In this document: positions 9,081 to 17,999 of the stretch, piece after piece | Position numbering within the stretch: position 1 is the stretch's first letter | Layout of the letters: each line of letters begins with the position of its first letter | From: Cumulibacter soli | GTDB lineage: Bacteria; Actinomycetota; Actinomycetes; Mycobacteriales; Antricoccaceae | NCBI RefSeq assembly: GCF_004382795.1 | Contig: NZ_SMSG01000006.1 | Span: forward strand, 236,542-300,541 | Direction of reading: 5' to 3' | Length of the DNA: 64,000 nucleotides | Program-made: the position numbers and the translations under genes | The notes under the pieces: model-generated | Told to the model about the DNA's origin: nothing | What the model saw: the letters and a program-made list of their open reading frames with translations, nothing else | Databases searched by the model: none

Positions 9081-9764
9081 TCAGTGCGGGTGTTTGATCC
9101 GATCGTCACCGGCATCAGAGTCGACGTTCAGTTCGTCGCCCACCAGCGCCTCTGGGCTGCGCAGCGGGTACACATTGTGCGCATGTAACCGCCACTGCCC
9201 CGCTTCGGTTCGACGCAGTTCGCTCCAGTGACAGTTACGTAGCGGCGCCAGCAGCGACCAGGTCGATTCCGGTATCCCGATCAACGTCGCGGCGAGCGCC
9301 TTCAGCGAGCCGCCATGGGCCGTCAACACAACGGTCCCGCTGTGGCGTTCGAGGAGTTCATCCACCAACTCACGGCCACGCTGCGCCACCTGCGCCGCCG
9401 ACTCCCCGTTACCTGGATTGCTTCGACCACCGCTGGTCCACGCCGCAAATTCGTCGGGGAATCGTTCGGCGACGCCTGCGCGGTCCAGACCTTCCCAACC
9501 GCCGAGGCTGGTCTCGCGCAGCCGCGGGTCGGTGTGCACGGGCAGACCCGCGAGTTCAGCGAGCGTACCGGCGGTTGTCGCGGCCCTGCTGAGGTCGCTG
9601 GCATAGATCGCGCTGGGCTCTTCGGCGGCCAGGTACGGTGCGGCCTCGCGCGCCTGCGCTAGCCCCACCTCGTCGAGCGCGGTGTCCAACTGGCCCTGAA
9701 ATCGTCCGAGCGAATTCCAGGTGGTTCGTCCGTGTCGCCACAACAACAGGCGTTCGAGGCTCAC
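9081..9764 (-). CDS. Histidine phosphatase (phosphoglycerate mutase superfamily); possible glucosyl-3-phosphoglycerate phosphatase
   Basis: A 227-residue histidine phosphatase. The RHG motif (LLLWRHGRTTWN) places the phosphohistidine at His11, and a second conserved His follows in LTAHGGSLKAL. The start is the GTG at 9764, whose GTGA overlaps the rsfS stop; a longer frame to 9815 lies wholly inside rsfS. The position directly after rsfS matches M. tuberculosis Rv2419c (gpgP), which dephosphorylates glucosyl-3-phosphoglycerate in methylglucose lipopolysaccharide synthesis. That specific activity is inference from position only; other phosphomonoesters are possible. It is translationally coupled to rsfS. 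Confidence 0.85.
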   Translation of the reverse strand: MSLERLLLWRHGRTTWNSLGRFQGQLDTALDEVGLAQAREAAPYLAAEEPSAIYASDLSRAATTAGTLAELAGLPVHTDPRLRETSLGGWEGLDRAGVAERFPDEFAAWTSGGRSNPGNGESAAQVAQRGRELVDELLERHSGTVVLTAHGGSLKALAATLIGIPESTWSLLAPLRNCHWSELRRTEAGQWRLHAHNVYPLRSPEALVGDELNVDSDAGDDRIKHPH

Positions 9765-10144
9765 GCCTCGCCCTCGGTGGTCGGTCCGGCCCCGACGAAC
9801 GGGATCGTTGGACAATCACGCCACAGGCGGGGCAGGTCATAGAAGTTTCGTTCGTCGGAGTGTTGCACGTGTACGACGATGTCGACATAGTCCAGCAGTA
9901 CCCAGCGGCCCTCGCGTGCCCCTTCACGACGTACCGGCTTGAGTTGCTCGGCGAGCAGCGCTTCTTCGACGGCGTCGGTGATCGCGCTGGCCTGCCGCTC
10001 ATTGGTCGCGGTGACGACGACGAAACAGTCGGTAATCACCAGTTGGTCGCTGACATCGATGATCACGATGTCCTCGCCTAGTTTGCTGTCGGCTGCGGTA
10101 GCGGCGATGGTGGCGATCTCTATCGACCGCTCGGTGGCTGTCAT
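9761..10144 (-). CDS. rsfS: Ribosomal silencing factor RsfS
   Basis: A 127-residue RsfS (DUF143, Iojap) protein that binds ribosomal protein L14 on the 50S subunit and blocks subunit joining when nutrients are low. The typical core is visible: DIVIIDVSDQLVITDCFVV followed by NERQASAITDAVEEAL and GRWVLLDYVDIVVHVQH. The C-terminus FYDLPRLWRDCP is also family-typical. It lies 23 bases after nadD and overlaps the phosphatase by four bases, so nadD-rsfS-phosphatase form one transcriptional unit. Confidence 0.95.
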   Translation of the reverse strand: MTATERSIEIATIAATAADSKLGEDIVIIDVSDQLVITDCFVVVTATNERQASAITDAVEEALLAEQLKPVRREGAREGRWVLLDYVDIVVHVQHSDERNFYDLPRLWRDCPTIPFVGAGPTTEGEA

Positions 10145-10167
10145 GGGGGTGTTGCGCTCCTTAGCGG

Positions 10168-10752
10168 CTACTGCTCGCGGTACAGGTGCCGTTTCTCGAT
10201 GTACTGCACGACCCCGTCTGGCACGAGATACCAGACTGGCATTCCTCGCGAGCGCCGCGCGCGACAGTCCGTCGACGAGATTGCCAATGCCGGCACCTCA
10301 ACCAGGGTAACCGTGCCGTCGGGCAGCCCGCTGTCGTCGAGGTGATAGCCCGGACGCGTGACCGCAATGAAGTGCGCGAGGTCGAACATGTCCTGATGAT
10401 CTTTCCATCCCAGGATCTGATGCAACGCGTCGGCACCGGTGATGAAGAACAACTCGGCATGTGGGTACTGCCGGCGCAGATCGTGCAGGGTGTCGATGGT
10501 GTACGTCGGGCCGGGACGGTCGATATCGACTCGGCTAACCGAGAACCGCGGATTCGACGCCGTCGCAATCACGGTCATCAGATAGCGGTCCTCGGCCGGC
10601 GACACGACGCTGTTCGCCTTCTGCCACGGCTGCCCGGTCGGCACGAAGATCACCTCGTCCAGACCGAACAGCGACGCCACCTCGGACGCGGCCGACAAGT
10701 GACCGTTGTGCACCGGGTCGAAGGTGCCGCCCATGATGCCCAGACGCGTCAT
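10168..10752 (-). CDS. nadD: Nicotinate-nucleotide adenylyltransferase
   Basis: A 194-residue enzyme that transfers AMP from ATP to nicotinate mononucleotide, giving deamido-NAD in NAD synthesis. The nucleotidyltransferase motif [12 protein letters not shown] lies at residues 8-19 with the catalytic HxGH at 15-18. The C-terminal ISSTDCRAR corresponds to the ISSTxIR ATP-binding motif, with Cys where Ile is usual. The protein has the normal family length. It begins 9 bases after the VWA-protein gene stop and is followed by rsfS, the nearly universal nadD-rsfS pair. Confidence 0.94.
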   Translation of the reverse strand: MTRLGIMGGTFDPVHNGHLSAASEVASLFGLDEVIFVPTGQPWQKANSVVSPAEDRYLMTVIATASNPRFSVSRVDIDRPGPTYTIDTLHDLRRQYPHAELFFITGADALHQILGWKDHQDMFDLAHFIAVTRPGYHLDDSGLPDGTVTLVEVPALAISSTDCRARRSRGMPVWYLVPDGVVQYIEKRHLYREQ

Positions 10753-10761
10753 CGACGAGCC

Positions 10762-12204
10762 TTAAGCACCCGGCAGCATGTCGTGTACGAAATCTGCAAG
10801 CTGCTGTGCCGTACGGCATTCCTTCATTTCGATGACATCCGCATAGCGCGTGGCCACCGAGTCGCCGCTGCCCCACATGCGCTGCGCCTCGGGGTTCAGC
10901 CAGTAGGCGTGTCGAGCACGGCTGACCATCTTCTTGAGGGTCTGCAGTGACGGATCGCGATAGTTACTGCGCGCATCGCCGAGGATCAGCAGGCTGGTCT
11001 TCGGCCCGATGGCCTCCGGCCACTTTTCCTCAAAGATCTCGAAGGCGTGCCCGTAATCGGAGTGTCCGTCGAACCACACCAGGTTCGCCTCGTTACCGAT
11101 CCGCTGTACCGCGCGCGGCAGGTCCTCGCCCGGTGAGAAGAACGAGGTGACCTCGTCGGTGGTGTCGACGAACGCGAACGCGCGCACCTTGGAGAACTGC
11201 TCTCGCAAGGCCGCGGTCAGCATCAGGGTGAAGTGCGAGAAGCCCGCAACCGAACCCGACACGTCGCACAACACGACCAACTCTGGTTTGTGCTGTTTAC
11301 GCGGCTTGTGATGGGTGTTGATCGGGATACCGCCGGTCGCCAACGACGCGCGCACTGTCCGCCGGAAGTCCAGTCGACCGCTGCGGCCCAGGCGGCGCCG
11401 CGCGGCGAGACGACTGGCAAGCCGCCGAGCCAATGGGTGCACCGTACGCCGCAACTCGGCGAGATCGTCGCTCTGTGCGCGCAGGAAGTCGACCTGGTCA
11501 GCCATCGGCCGCACCGTGGTCTTGGCGACCTGTTCCTTACCGCGATCCTCGGCCACTCGGCGCCGTACCTCGGCATCAACGTACTGCCGGAACTCCGCGA
11601 GGCGGTCCTTGATGGTCTGCCGAGCCACCTGCTCCTGCATACCGCCGCGCTCGGACTCGGCCTTGTTCAGCAGTCCGTCCAGCAACTGCGCCACCAGGGT
11701 GTCGGGATTGAGCGCACGCATGACCCGGTACGAGTAATACGACTCACGTCCGCCGCCGGCCGCGCCCTTACCCAACTTGGAGACGGCCCGACGCGCGAGC
11801 CGCTTCAGCGTTTCGGAGTCACCGTCCATCAGCGCATCGGCCAGCGCCTTACGCCAGGCGTCGATATCGGGTTCGCCGTCGCCGAACTCCCCGTCGCCGT
11901 CCTCGCCGTCCTGGCCGGGATCGCCACCGCCGGCCTCACCGAGCGCCTCGCCATCGCCGGTGGCCAGTGGCCACCACAGATCGAACATCGTGTCGAACGC
12001 CAGGCGGTACGCCGGACGCTTCACACAGACGGTCGCCAGACCTTCACGCAGATCCTCACGGTTAATGACGTCGACCGCCGCGAAGACCGAGGCCGTGTCC
12101 ACGCATTCACCCACACCCACGGGGATTCCGGCCCCGCGCAGCGCTGCGACGAACCCAGTGAGGTGCGCCAGCAGGCCCTTCGTCTCGACGGTCGCGGTGC
12201 TCAT
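10762..12204 (-). CDS. VWA domain (CoxE-like) protein, partner of MoxR ATPase
   Basis: A 480-residue protein with a C-terminal von Willebrand factor A domain of the CoxE type. The metal-ion-dependent adhesion site is DVSGS at 314-318. The N-terminal 200 residues are helical, with an acidic Gly/Asp-rich patch (GGGDPGQDGEDGD) near residue 90. It starts one base after the stop of the upstream MoxR-type ATPase, so the two are surely cotranscribed and probably act as a chaperone-like pair that inserts cofactors or remodels a target complex. The target is not apparent: flanking genes are proA and nadD. Functional detail is inferred from the MoxR/VWA pairing. Confidence 0.85.
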   Translation of the reverse strand: MSTATVETKGLLAHLTGFVAALRGAGIPVGVGECVDTASVFAAVDVINREDLREGLATVCVKRPAYRLAFDTMFDLWWPLATGDGEALGEAGGGDPGQDGEDGDGEFGDGEPDIDAWRKALADALMDGDSETLKRLARRAVSKLGKGAAGGGRESYYSYRVMRALNPDTLVAQLLDGLLNKAESERGGMQEQVARQTIKDRLAEFRQYVDAEVRRRVAEDRGKEQVAKTTVRPMADQVDFLRAQSDDLAELRRTVHPLARRLASRLAARRRLGRSGRLDFRRTVRASLATGGIPINTHHKPRKQHKPELVVLCDVSGSVAGFSHFTLMLTAALREQFSKVRAFAFVDTTDEVTSFFSPGEDLPRAVQRIGNEANLVWFDGHSDYGHAFEIFEEKWPEAIGPKTSLLILGDARSNYRDPSLQTLKKMVSRARHAYWLNPEAQRMWGSGDSVATRYADVIEMKECRTAQQLADFVHDMLPGA

Positions 12205-12205
12205 G

Positions 12206-13126
12206 TCAGTTCAGCCGCAACTCGCCGGCGGCCTTAGCCGCATCGCTGGCGTGCTTAAGAACCACGCCGAGCGTTTCCTTGACCGCCGCCTCGTCCAGGG
12301 TGTTCAGCCCCAAGGCGAGCAGAGTCTGCGCCCAGTCGATCGTTTCAGCGATCGAGGGCGACTTCTTCAGTTCCATCGCGCGCAACGCGCGTGCCGTACG
12401 CACGATCTGATCGGCCAGCGCCGGGGCGATGTCCGGGACACGCGAGACGATGATGTCGCGCTCGCGCTCCGGGCCCGGGTAGTCCAGGTGCAGGTACAGC
12501 GCGCGACGCTTGAGCGCCTCGGACAACTCGCGAGTCGCGTTCGAGGTCAACAGCACGAACGGACGGCGCTTCGCGTGCACGGTACCCATCTCGGGGATGG
12601 TGACCTGGAAGTCCGAGAGGATTTCCAGCAGTAGGCCCTCGACCTCGACGTCCGATTTGTCGATCTCATCGATCAGCAGGACGGTGGGATCCTCGCGGCG
12701 AATCGCGGTCAGCAGCGGACGTTCGAGCAAGAACTCGTCGCTGAAGATGTCATCACTTGCGTCGTCCCACGTCTCACCGGACGCCGTGGCCGCATTACTA
12801 CCCTGCTGGATCCGAAGCAGCTGCTTCTTGTAGTTCCATTCATACAGCGCGCGGGCCTCGTCCAGGCCCTCGTAGCACTGCAGACGGACGATGTCCGATC
12901 GCGTCGCTTCTGCGATCGCCTTCGCCAACTCGGTCTTCCCGACACCTGCCGGACCCTCGACCAGCAACGGCTTGCCCAGACGGTCAGCCAGGAACACCGT
13001 GGTTGCGGTGGCGCGGTCGGCAAGGTATCCGGCCTGGCCGAGACGAATCAGGACATCGTCGACGCCGCCGAACTGGGGACGGTGCTGGGCACCGATAGGG
13101 GCACTCGCGGACTGTTCAACGCTCAA
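12206..13126 (-). CDS. MoxR-family AAA+ ATPase
   Basis: A AAA+ ATPase of about 306 residues. Walker A GPAGVGKT lies near residues 58-65, Walker B in VLLIDEIDKSDVE, and sensor/arginine-finger segments (LLTSNATRELSEALKRRALY) follow. MoxR proteins remodel or activate partner complexes together with VWA proteins, and such a gene follows one base downstream. I place the start at a TTG at 13126, which has GAGGTGG at a 6-base spacing; another TTG at 13141 has no such site. The 130-base gap before proA contains the probable promoter. Confidence 0.88.
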   Translation of the reverse strand: MSVEQSASAPIGAQHRPQFGGVDDVLIRLGQAGYLADRATATTVFLADRLGKPLLVEGPAGVGKTELAKAIAEATRSDIVRLQCYEGLDEARALYEWNYKKQLLRIQQGSNAATASGETWDDASDDIFSDEFLLERPLLTAIRREDPTVLLIDEIDKSDVEVEGLLLEILSDFQVTIPEMGTVHAKRRPFVLLTSNATRELSEALKRRALYLHLDYPGPERERDIIVSRVPDIAPALADQIVRTARALRAMELKKSPSIAETIDWAQTLLALGLNTLDEAAVKETLGVVLKHASDAAKAAGELRLN

Positions 13127-13257
13127 CGCAGACCACCTCAATAGAACTTGACGTTGGAATCACTTTACCGAATCTCGTTCGGGTACGTTACGCCGGATTG
13201 TCACGCAGAGCACATCCAGTGCCCCGGGTCACAACTCAGGTTCCATGTGATAACGCC

Positions 13258-14526
13258 TCAACTGGCGGGTCTGGTCTGGCCCTCGCCCTGCACGACATAC
13301 GTGGTGGTCGTCAACTCTGGCAGCGCCATCGGGCCGCGCGCATGCAGTTTCTGTGTCGAGATCCCGATCTCGGCGCCGAACCCGAACTCACCGCCGTCGG
13401 TGAACGCGGTCGATGCGTTCACCATGACTGCGGCAGCGTCGACGCGCATCGTGAATTCGCGTGATGCTTGCAGCGACGAGGTCACGATTGCTTCGGTGTG
13501 CCCGCTGGAGTGCGTGCGGATGTGCGCGATCGCGTCGTCGATCGAATCAACGACGCCGACGTTGAGGTCGAGCGACAGGTACTCGGTGTCCCAGTCAGCC
13601 TCCGTCGCCGGAACCACCAATGCGCCAAGCAACTGCTGCGTGCGCTCGTCACCGTGCAGCGTCACCGACACGTCGCCGAGCGCTTTAGCCGCGCGCGGTA
13701 GGAACTGCTCGGCGATGTCCGCGTGCACCAGCAGTGTCTCGGCGGCGTTGCACACGCTCGGGCGGCGTGCCTTGGAGTTCACGATGATCTCTTCCGCCAT
13801 CTGCAGGTTGGCGCTGGCGTCGACATAGACGTGCACGATGCCGATCCCGGTCTCGATCACGGGCACCGTGGAATCGGTGACCACCCGCTGGATCAGCCCG
13901 GCGCCGCCACGCGGAATCACGACGTCCACAAGCCCGCGCGCGTGTAGTAACGCAGCCACTGTCGAGCGATCGGTCGCCGGAACTCCCTGAATCGCGTCGG
14001 CTGGTACGCCGCTCGCGGCGCACGCGTCGCGTAGCACCTGTACCAGTGCCTCATTCGACTCGCGCGCCGAGGACGAACCGCGTAGCAACACGGCGTTACC
14101 GGACTTCAGGCATAGTCCTGCCGCGTCGACGGTGACGTTCGGACGCCCTTCGTAGATCATCCCGACGACGCCCATCGGCACCCGCAATTGCTGCACCCGC
14201 ACACCGTTCGGCAGCGTGTAGCCGCGAATCACCTCGCCGACCGGATCCGGCAGCGATGCGACCATCCGCAACTGTTCGGCGATAGCCGCGATTCGCTCGA
14301 CGCTTAGCGCGAGACGGTCGATCATCGCTTCGCTGATCCCGTCGGCTCGCGCGCGTTCGATATCGCGCGCATTGGCATCCAGCACGGTCTCGGTGTGCTT
14401 CACCAGCGCGTCGGCCATGGCGTTGAGTACCGCGTCCTTTACGCCACGCGGCAGCACGGACAAGTCCCCTGCTGCGACGCGGGCTCGCTTCCCGAGTTCA
14501 TGGATGATCGCGGTGGCATCTGACAT
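13258..14526 (-). CDS. proA: Gamma-glutamyl phosphate reductase
   Basis: A 422-residue enzyme reducing L-glutamate 5-phosphate to glutamate 5-semialdehyde with NADPH, the second step of proline synthesis. The catalytic cysteine is about Cys259 in [10 protein letters not shown]. Other family segments are [20 protein letters not shown] and [11 protein letters not shown]. Length is normal. It begins nine bases after the proB stop, so obg-proB-proA form one operon, placing the ATP-dependent kinase and the reductase side by side; their intermediate is unstable and is channelled in other bacteria. Confidence 0.96.
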   Translation of the reverse strand: MSDATAIIHELGKRARVAAGDLSVLPRGVKDAVLNAMADALVKHTETVLDANARDIERARADGISEAMIDRLALSVERIAAIAEQLRMVASLPDPVGEVIRGYTLPNGVRVQQLRVPMGVVGMIYEGRPNVTVDAAGLCLKSGNAVLLRGSSSARESNEALVQVLRDACAASGVPADAIQGVPATDRSTVAALLHARGLVDVVIPRGGAGLIQRVVTDSTVPVIETGIGIVHVYVDASANLQMAEEIIVNSKARRPSVCNAAETLLVHADIAEQFLPRAAKALGDVSVTLHGDERTQQLLGALVVPATEADWDTEYLSLDLNVGVVDSIDDAIAHIRTHSSGHTEAIVTSSLQASREFTMRVDAAAVMVNASTAFTDGGEFGFGAEIGISTQKLHARGPMALPELTTTTYVVQGEGQTRPAS

Positions 14527-14535
14527 GTGTTCTCC

Positions 14536-15669
14536 TCAGAGGACGGCGATGTCGTCGCGATGCATGACCTCGCGACGGTTGTCGACGTCCAGTTCCTGCG
14601 TCTGCTTCCCCATCATCGCGCCCACAGCGCGAGACGGGTATTGCACGAGTCCGCGGGCGATCGGCGCGCCGTCGGCGGCGATGAGTTCAACCGCGTCCCC
14701 AGCATCAAAGTTACCGCGAACGTCGATGATTCCGGCCGGCAGCAGCGAGCTGCGCCGTACTGCTACGGCACGTACGGCGCCGGCGTCCAGCATGATCTGC
14801 CCACGCGGTTCACTCGCCCAGCGCAACCAGAACAATTTCAGCGGCGGCCGCTTGCCCATGGCCGGCACGAACGTGCCGACCCGGTGACCGGCGATGGCCT
14901 GCCGCGCCAATGCGGTCGAGGTGATGATGACCGACGTACCCGCACCCGAGGCGATACGGGCGCTGTTGAGTTTGGTGGCCATCCCGCCGGTGCCCACGCC
15001 CGCGCTCGCGGCGCCGGACGTGTCGATTTGGGAAAGGTCACGTACATCGCGGATGACGGGGATCAGATTCGCGGGGCCCTTCGCGGGGTTGGCGTCGTAC
15101 ACGCCGTCAACGTCCGAGAGCAGCACCAGACCCTGCGCACTGACCAGGTGAGCGGTCAGCGCGGCGAGCCGGTCGTTATCGCCGAATCTGATCTCATCGG
15201 TCGCCACGGCGTCGTTCTCGTTGACGATCGGTATGACGCCGAGCCCCAGCAGGCGGTCGAGGTTGCGTTGCGCATTGCGGTGGTGGGTACGCCGCTGTAG
15301 GTCGTCCGCGGTCAGCAGCACCTGCCCGACCCGCAGCCCATGACGAGCGAAGGCCGAAGCGTATGCCTCGGCTAGCAGCAGTTGCCCCACGCTCGCGGCA
15401 GCTTGCTGCGTGGCCAGATCCCGCGGGCGGCGACGCAGCGCAAGCGGTTCGAGTCCGGCCGCGATCGCACCGGAGGACACCAGCACGACCTCCCGTCCGC
15501 CGGCGACCGTTTCGGCCACCACGTCGGCCAAGAAGGCGATCCGTTCGACGTCCAGGCCGGTCGCCCCGTGGCTTCCGGGCTTTGTCAGCGAACTCGAGCC
15601 GACCTTGACGACGATGCGCTTGGCCGCGCCGAGCGCGGCATGCTCTGCGCCGTCATGCTCAGTTGTCAT
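14536..15669 (-). CDS. proB: Glutamate 5-kinase with PUA domain
   Basis: A 377-residue kinase phosphorylating glutamate in the first committed step of proline synthesis, normally feedback-inhibited by proline. The N-terminal amino-acid-kinase domain ([40 protein letters not shown]) covers about residues 15-265, and the C-terminal PUA domain ([13 protein letters not shown] to SRAVGAMMG) about 285-360. The ATG at 15669 lies inside the obg reading frame, an 11-base overlap that implies coupled translation. Confidence 0.96.
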   Translation of the reverse strand: MTTEHDGAEHAALGAAKRIVVKVGSSSLTKPGSHGATGLDVERIAFLADVVAETVAGGREVVLVSSGAIAAGLEPLALRRRPRDLATQQAAASVGQLLLAEAYASAFARHGLRVGQVLLTADDLQRRTHHRNAQRNLDRLLGLGVIPIVNENDAVATDEIRFGDNDRLAALTAHLVSAQGLVLLSDVDGVYDANPAKGPANLIPVIRDVRDLSQIDTSGAASAGVGTGGMATKLNSARIASGAGTSVIITSTALARQAIAGHRVGTFVPAMGKRPPLKLFWLRWASEPRGQIMLDAGAVRAVAVRRSSLLPAGIIDVRGNFDAGDAVELIAADGAPIARGLVQYPSRAVGAMMGKQTQELDVDNRREVMHRDDIAVL

Positions 15670-17137
15670 CGTCCTCTCCGATCACGTACCCGTCTGACTC
15701 CTGGATCTCATACGGCATGCGGCGCTGACGCTTGGCCGCGCGACGCTCATCCGCCGAAGGCCGGTCCGCGGTCTCGGCGGCTTCCAGCCTCGGGTCGGTG
15801 CCACGATGCCCGAATGCGACGACACCTGTTTCACCGGCGACCGATTCGGCCGTCGGTTCCCACGCGAAGGTGACTCCGCCGATGGTGACGTCACAGCCCG
15901 GCAGTGCGCCATTCCGCGATAGCGCAGCCTCCACGCCGAGTTTCGCCAACCGGTCGGCGAGGAAGCCGACAGCTTCATCATTGGTGAAGTCGGTCTGTCG
16001 GATCCAACGCACCGGCTTGGTGCCCTCGACGATGAATCCGCCGTCACTATCGGGGTCCGGTATGACGGTGAACTCCTGGCCGCCGATCGTCTTGGGCCGG
16101 ATGATGACCCGTGGCGCCTCGTGCACCTCGTGCTGCAGGCGGTGTTGCTCCACCGCAGCACCGAGGGCGAACTTCAACGCATCCAGCCCCTCATGAGTCA
16201 CCGCAGAGATCGGAAATACCTGGAATCCGCGCTCACGCAACTCGGCGGTGACGAATTCAGCGAGTTCGCGAGCATCCGGGACGTCGATCTTGGTCAGCGC
16301 GACGATCGTCGCGCGTTGCGCGAGTTCGCCGTACTCGTCGAGTTCACGCACCAACGCGTCGATGTCTGAGACCGGGTCACGCCCCGGCTCCAACGTCGCG
16401 CAGTCCACCACGTGCACCAATACGGACGTGCGCTCCACGTGCCGCAGAAAGTCCAGACCGAGCCCACGGCCCTGCGCCGCGCCGGGGATCAGCCCGGGCA
16501 CGTCGGCAACCGTGTAGGTGCTTCCGCCAGCTTGAACGACGCCGAGGTTAGGCACGAGGGTGGTGAACGGATAATCGGCGATCTTGGGGCGTGCCGCCGA
16601 GATGACCGAGATCAGCGAGGACTTACCCGCCGACGGAAACCCGACGAGTCCGACATCGGCAACCGACTTCAGTTCGAGTACGACGTTCGTTTCCTCGCCC
16701 GGCTCGCCCAGCAGCGCGAAGCCGGGCGCCTTGCGCCGGGATGTTGCCAACGCGGCGTTACCGAGCCCGCCTCGTCCCCCGGGGGAAACGACGTACTCGC
16801 TGCCGGCGACGGCCAGGTCGGCGAGCACCTCGCCGTCCTTGGTGGTGACGACCGTGCCAGGCGGTACCCGTAGCGTCAGGTGCTCGCCGTTGGCGCCGGC
16901 GCGATGTTTACCCATACCCGGCTTGCCGTTACCGGCGCGCTGATGCGGGCGGTAATGGAAATCCAGCAACGTATGGACGTTCGCGTCGGCGAGGAGGCGT
17001 ACGTCGCCGCCGTTACCGCCGTTGCCGCCGTCGGGACCACCCAGCGGCTTGAACTTTTCGCGATGGACCGACACACAGCCGTGTCCACCGTTACCGCCGG
17101 AGACGTGCAGAACGGTGCGGTCGATGAAATCAGCCAT
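15659..17137 (-). CDS. obg: Obg/CgtA family GTPase
   Basis: An essential ribosome-associated GTPase, 492 residues, involved in 50S assembly and (p)ppGpp response. The glycine-rich Obg fold is at 1-158, the G domain at about 160-330 (G1 GFPSAGKSS ending at Lys172-Ser, G3 DVPGL, G4 TKID), and an OCT domain at about 345-425. An acidic/basic C-terminal extension of about 65 residues follows, as often seen in actinobacteria. Lies 100 bases after rpmA across a strong hairpin, and overlaps proB by 11 bases. rplU-rpmA-obg is a deeply conserved order. Confidence 0.96.
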   Translation of the reverse strand: MADFIDRTVLHVSGGNGGHGCVSVHREKFKPLGGPDGGNGGNGGDVRLLADANVHTLLDFHYRPHQRAGNGKPGMGKHRAGANGEHLTLRVPPGTVVTTKDGEVLADLAVAGSEYVVSPGGRGGLGNAALATSRRKAPGFALLGEPGEETNVVLELKSVADVGLVGFPSAGKSSLISVISAARPKIADYPFTTLVPNLGVVQAGGSTYTVADVPGLIPGAAQGRGLGLDFLRHVERTSVLVHVVDCATLEPGRDPVSDIDALVRELDEYGELAQRATIVALTKIDVPDARELAEFVTAELRERGFQVFPISAVTHEGLDALKFALGAAVEQHRLQHEVHEAPRVIIRPKTIGGQEFTVIPDPDSDGGFIVEGTKPVRWIRQTDFTNDEAVGFLADRLAKLGVEAALSRNGALPGCDVTIGGVTFAWEPTAESVAGETGVVAFGHRGTDPRLEAAETADRPSADERRAAKRQRRMPYEIQESDGYVIGEDDDN

Positions 17138-17170
17138 GCGGATCAGGTCCCTTTGACTCAGATGAAATGA

Positions 17171-17213
17171 GTCGAGGGGCTAGGAGACCCGTCCGGTCCC
17201 CTAGCCCCTCGAC
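17171..17213 (-). terminator. Strong hairpin between rpmA and obg (terminator or attenuator)
   Basis: Arms 17171-17189 and 17195-17213 are 19-base inverted repeats with a single mismatch and a 5-base loop. Downstream on the minus strand the sequence is TCATTTCATC, only moderately U-rich. The hairpin could end the rplU-rpmA transcript and lower obg expression, or protect the upstream mRNA 3' end. Confidence 0.6.
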
Positions 17214-17236
17214 GAAAGTGTGCTCAGGTGCGAGCC

Positions 17237-17503
17237 TTAGCCCGCTGCCGTCTCGAGTTCGACGACGCTAACCTGCTTCTTGCCACGTCGCGTACCGAAC
17301 TCGACCGCCCCGCTCGCCAGGGCGAAGAGGGTGTCATCGCCGCCACGGCCGACGTTCTCACCGGGGTGGAAGTGGGTGCCGCGCTGGCGAACGATGATCT
17401 CGCCCGGCTTGACGACCTGGCCACCGAAACGCTTCACGCCGAGGCGCTGGGCGTTGGAGTCGCGGCCGTTACGGGTTGAGGATGCGCCCTTTTTGCTTGA
17501 CAT
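17237..17503 (-). CDS. rpmA: 50S ribosomal protein L27
   Basis: An 88-residue bacterial L27, whose flexible N-terminus reaches the peptidyl-transferase centre. The family core is clear: [20 protein letters not shown] and [19 protein letters not shown]. The N-terminus is short and starts directly with MSSKKGASS, with no Firmicutes-type cleavable leader. It lies 12 bases after rplU. Confidence 0.97.
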   Translation of the reverse strand: MSSKKGASSTRNGRDSNAQRLGVKRFGGQVVKPGEIIVRQRGTHFHPGENVGRGGDDTLFALASGAVEFGTRRGKKQVSVVELETAAG

Positions 17504-17515
17504 ATCTAAAAACGC

Positions 17516-17830
17516 CTACTTCCCGCTGTTGATTCCGGTGACCTTGACCAGCGTCAGCGGCTGACGGTGACCCTGGCGCTTCTTGTAGCCGGTCTTGTTC
17601 TTGTACTTGAGGATGTTGATCTTCGGACCCTTGACCTGGTCGACGATCTCGGCATCGACAGTGATCTTGGCGAGCGCGCCCGCGTCCGAGGTGACGTCCG
17701 CACCGTCGACCACCAGCACGACCGGCAGCGACACCGCAGCACCCGGCTCGCCCTCGAGCTTCTCGACCTCGAACTGGTCACCCTCGGCGACGCGGTACTG
17801 CTTGCCGCCAGTCTTGACTACGGCGTACAC
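17516..17830 (-). CDS. rplU: 50S ribosomal protein L21
   Basis: A 104-residue L21 that binds 23S rRNA in the large subunit. It opens [19 protein letters not shown] and ends with the basic segment [16 protein letters not shown], both diagnostic. The start is a GTG at 17830 with AGGGAG five bases upstream. It is first in the rplU-rpmA unit and has its own promoter in the preceding gap. Confidence 0.97.
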   Translation of the reverse strand: MYAVVKTGGKQYRVAEGDQFEVEKLEGEPGAAVSLPVVLVVDGADVTSDAGALAKITVDAEIVDQVKGPKINILKYKNKTGYKKRQGHRQPLTLVKVTGINSGK

Positions 17831-17934
17831 GGCAACTCCCTGGTTACGTATCTACTCGGGCGCAGGCAGCAATCGCCACCGACGCATTATGCAAAGTCTT
17901 TCGCGCCTCAGATCGTTACCAGGCGCGACGAACA

Positions 17935-17965
17935 AATATATCGCATCTCCCCCGGTTGGGGTCAA
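17935..17965 (-). promoter_or_regulatory. Putative rplU promoter
   Basis: On the minus strand TTGACC (17965-17960) and TATATT (17940-17935) are separated by 19 bases. Transcription would begin near 17928, giving a leader of about 100 bases before rplU, long enough to hold an L21-type autoregulatory structure. I did not find a recognisable leader fold. Confidence 0.5.
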
Positions 17966-17999
17966 TGAGTCCCGATCGGACCTGCCTCACATTTTAAGC

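Noticed and set aside
10762-13126. MoxR/VWA pair as an anti-phage system
   Set aside because: It lacks effector or nuclease partners and sits in a conserved housekeeping run, not in a defence island.
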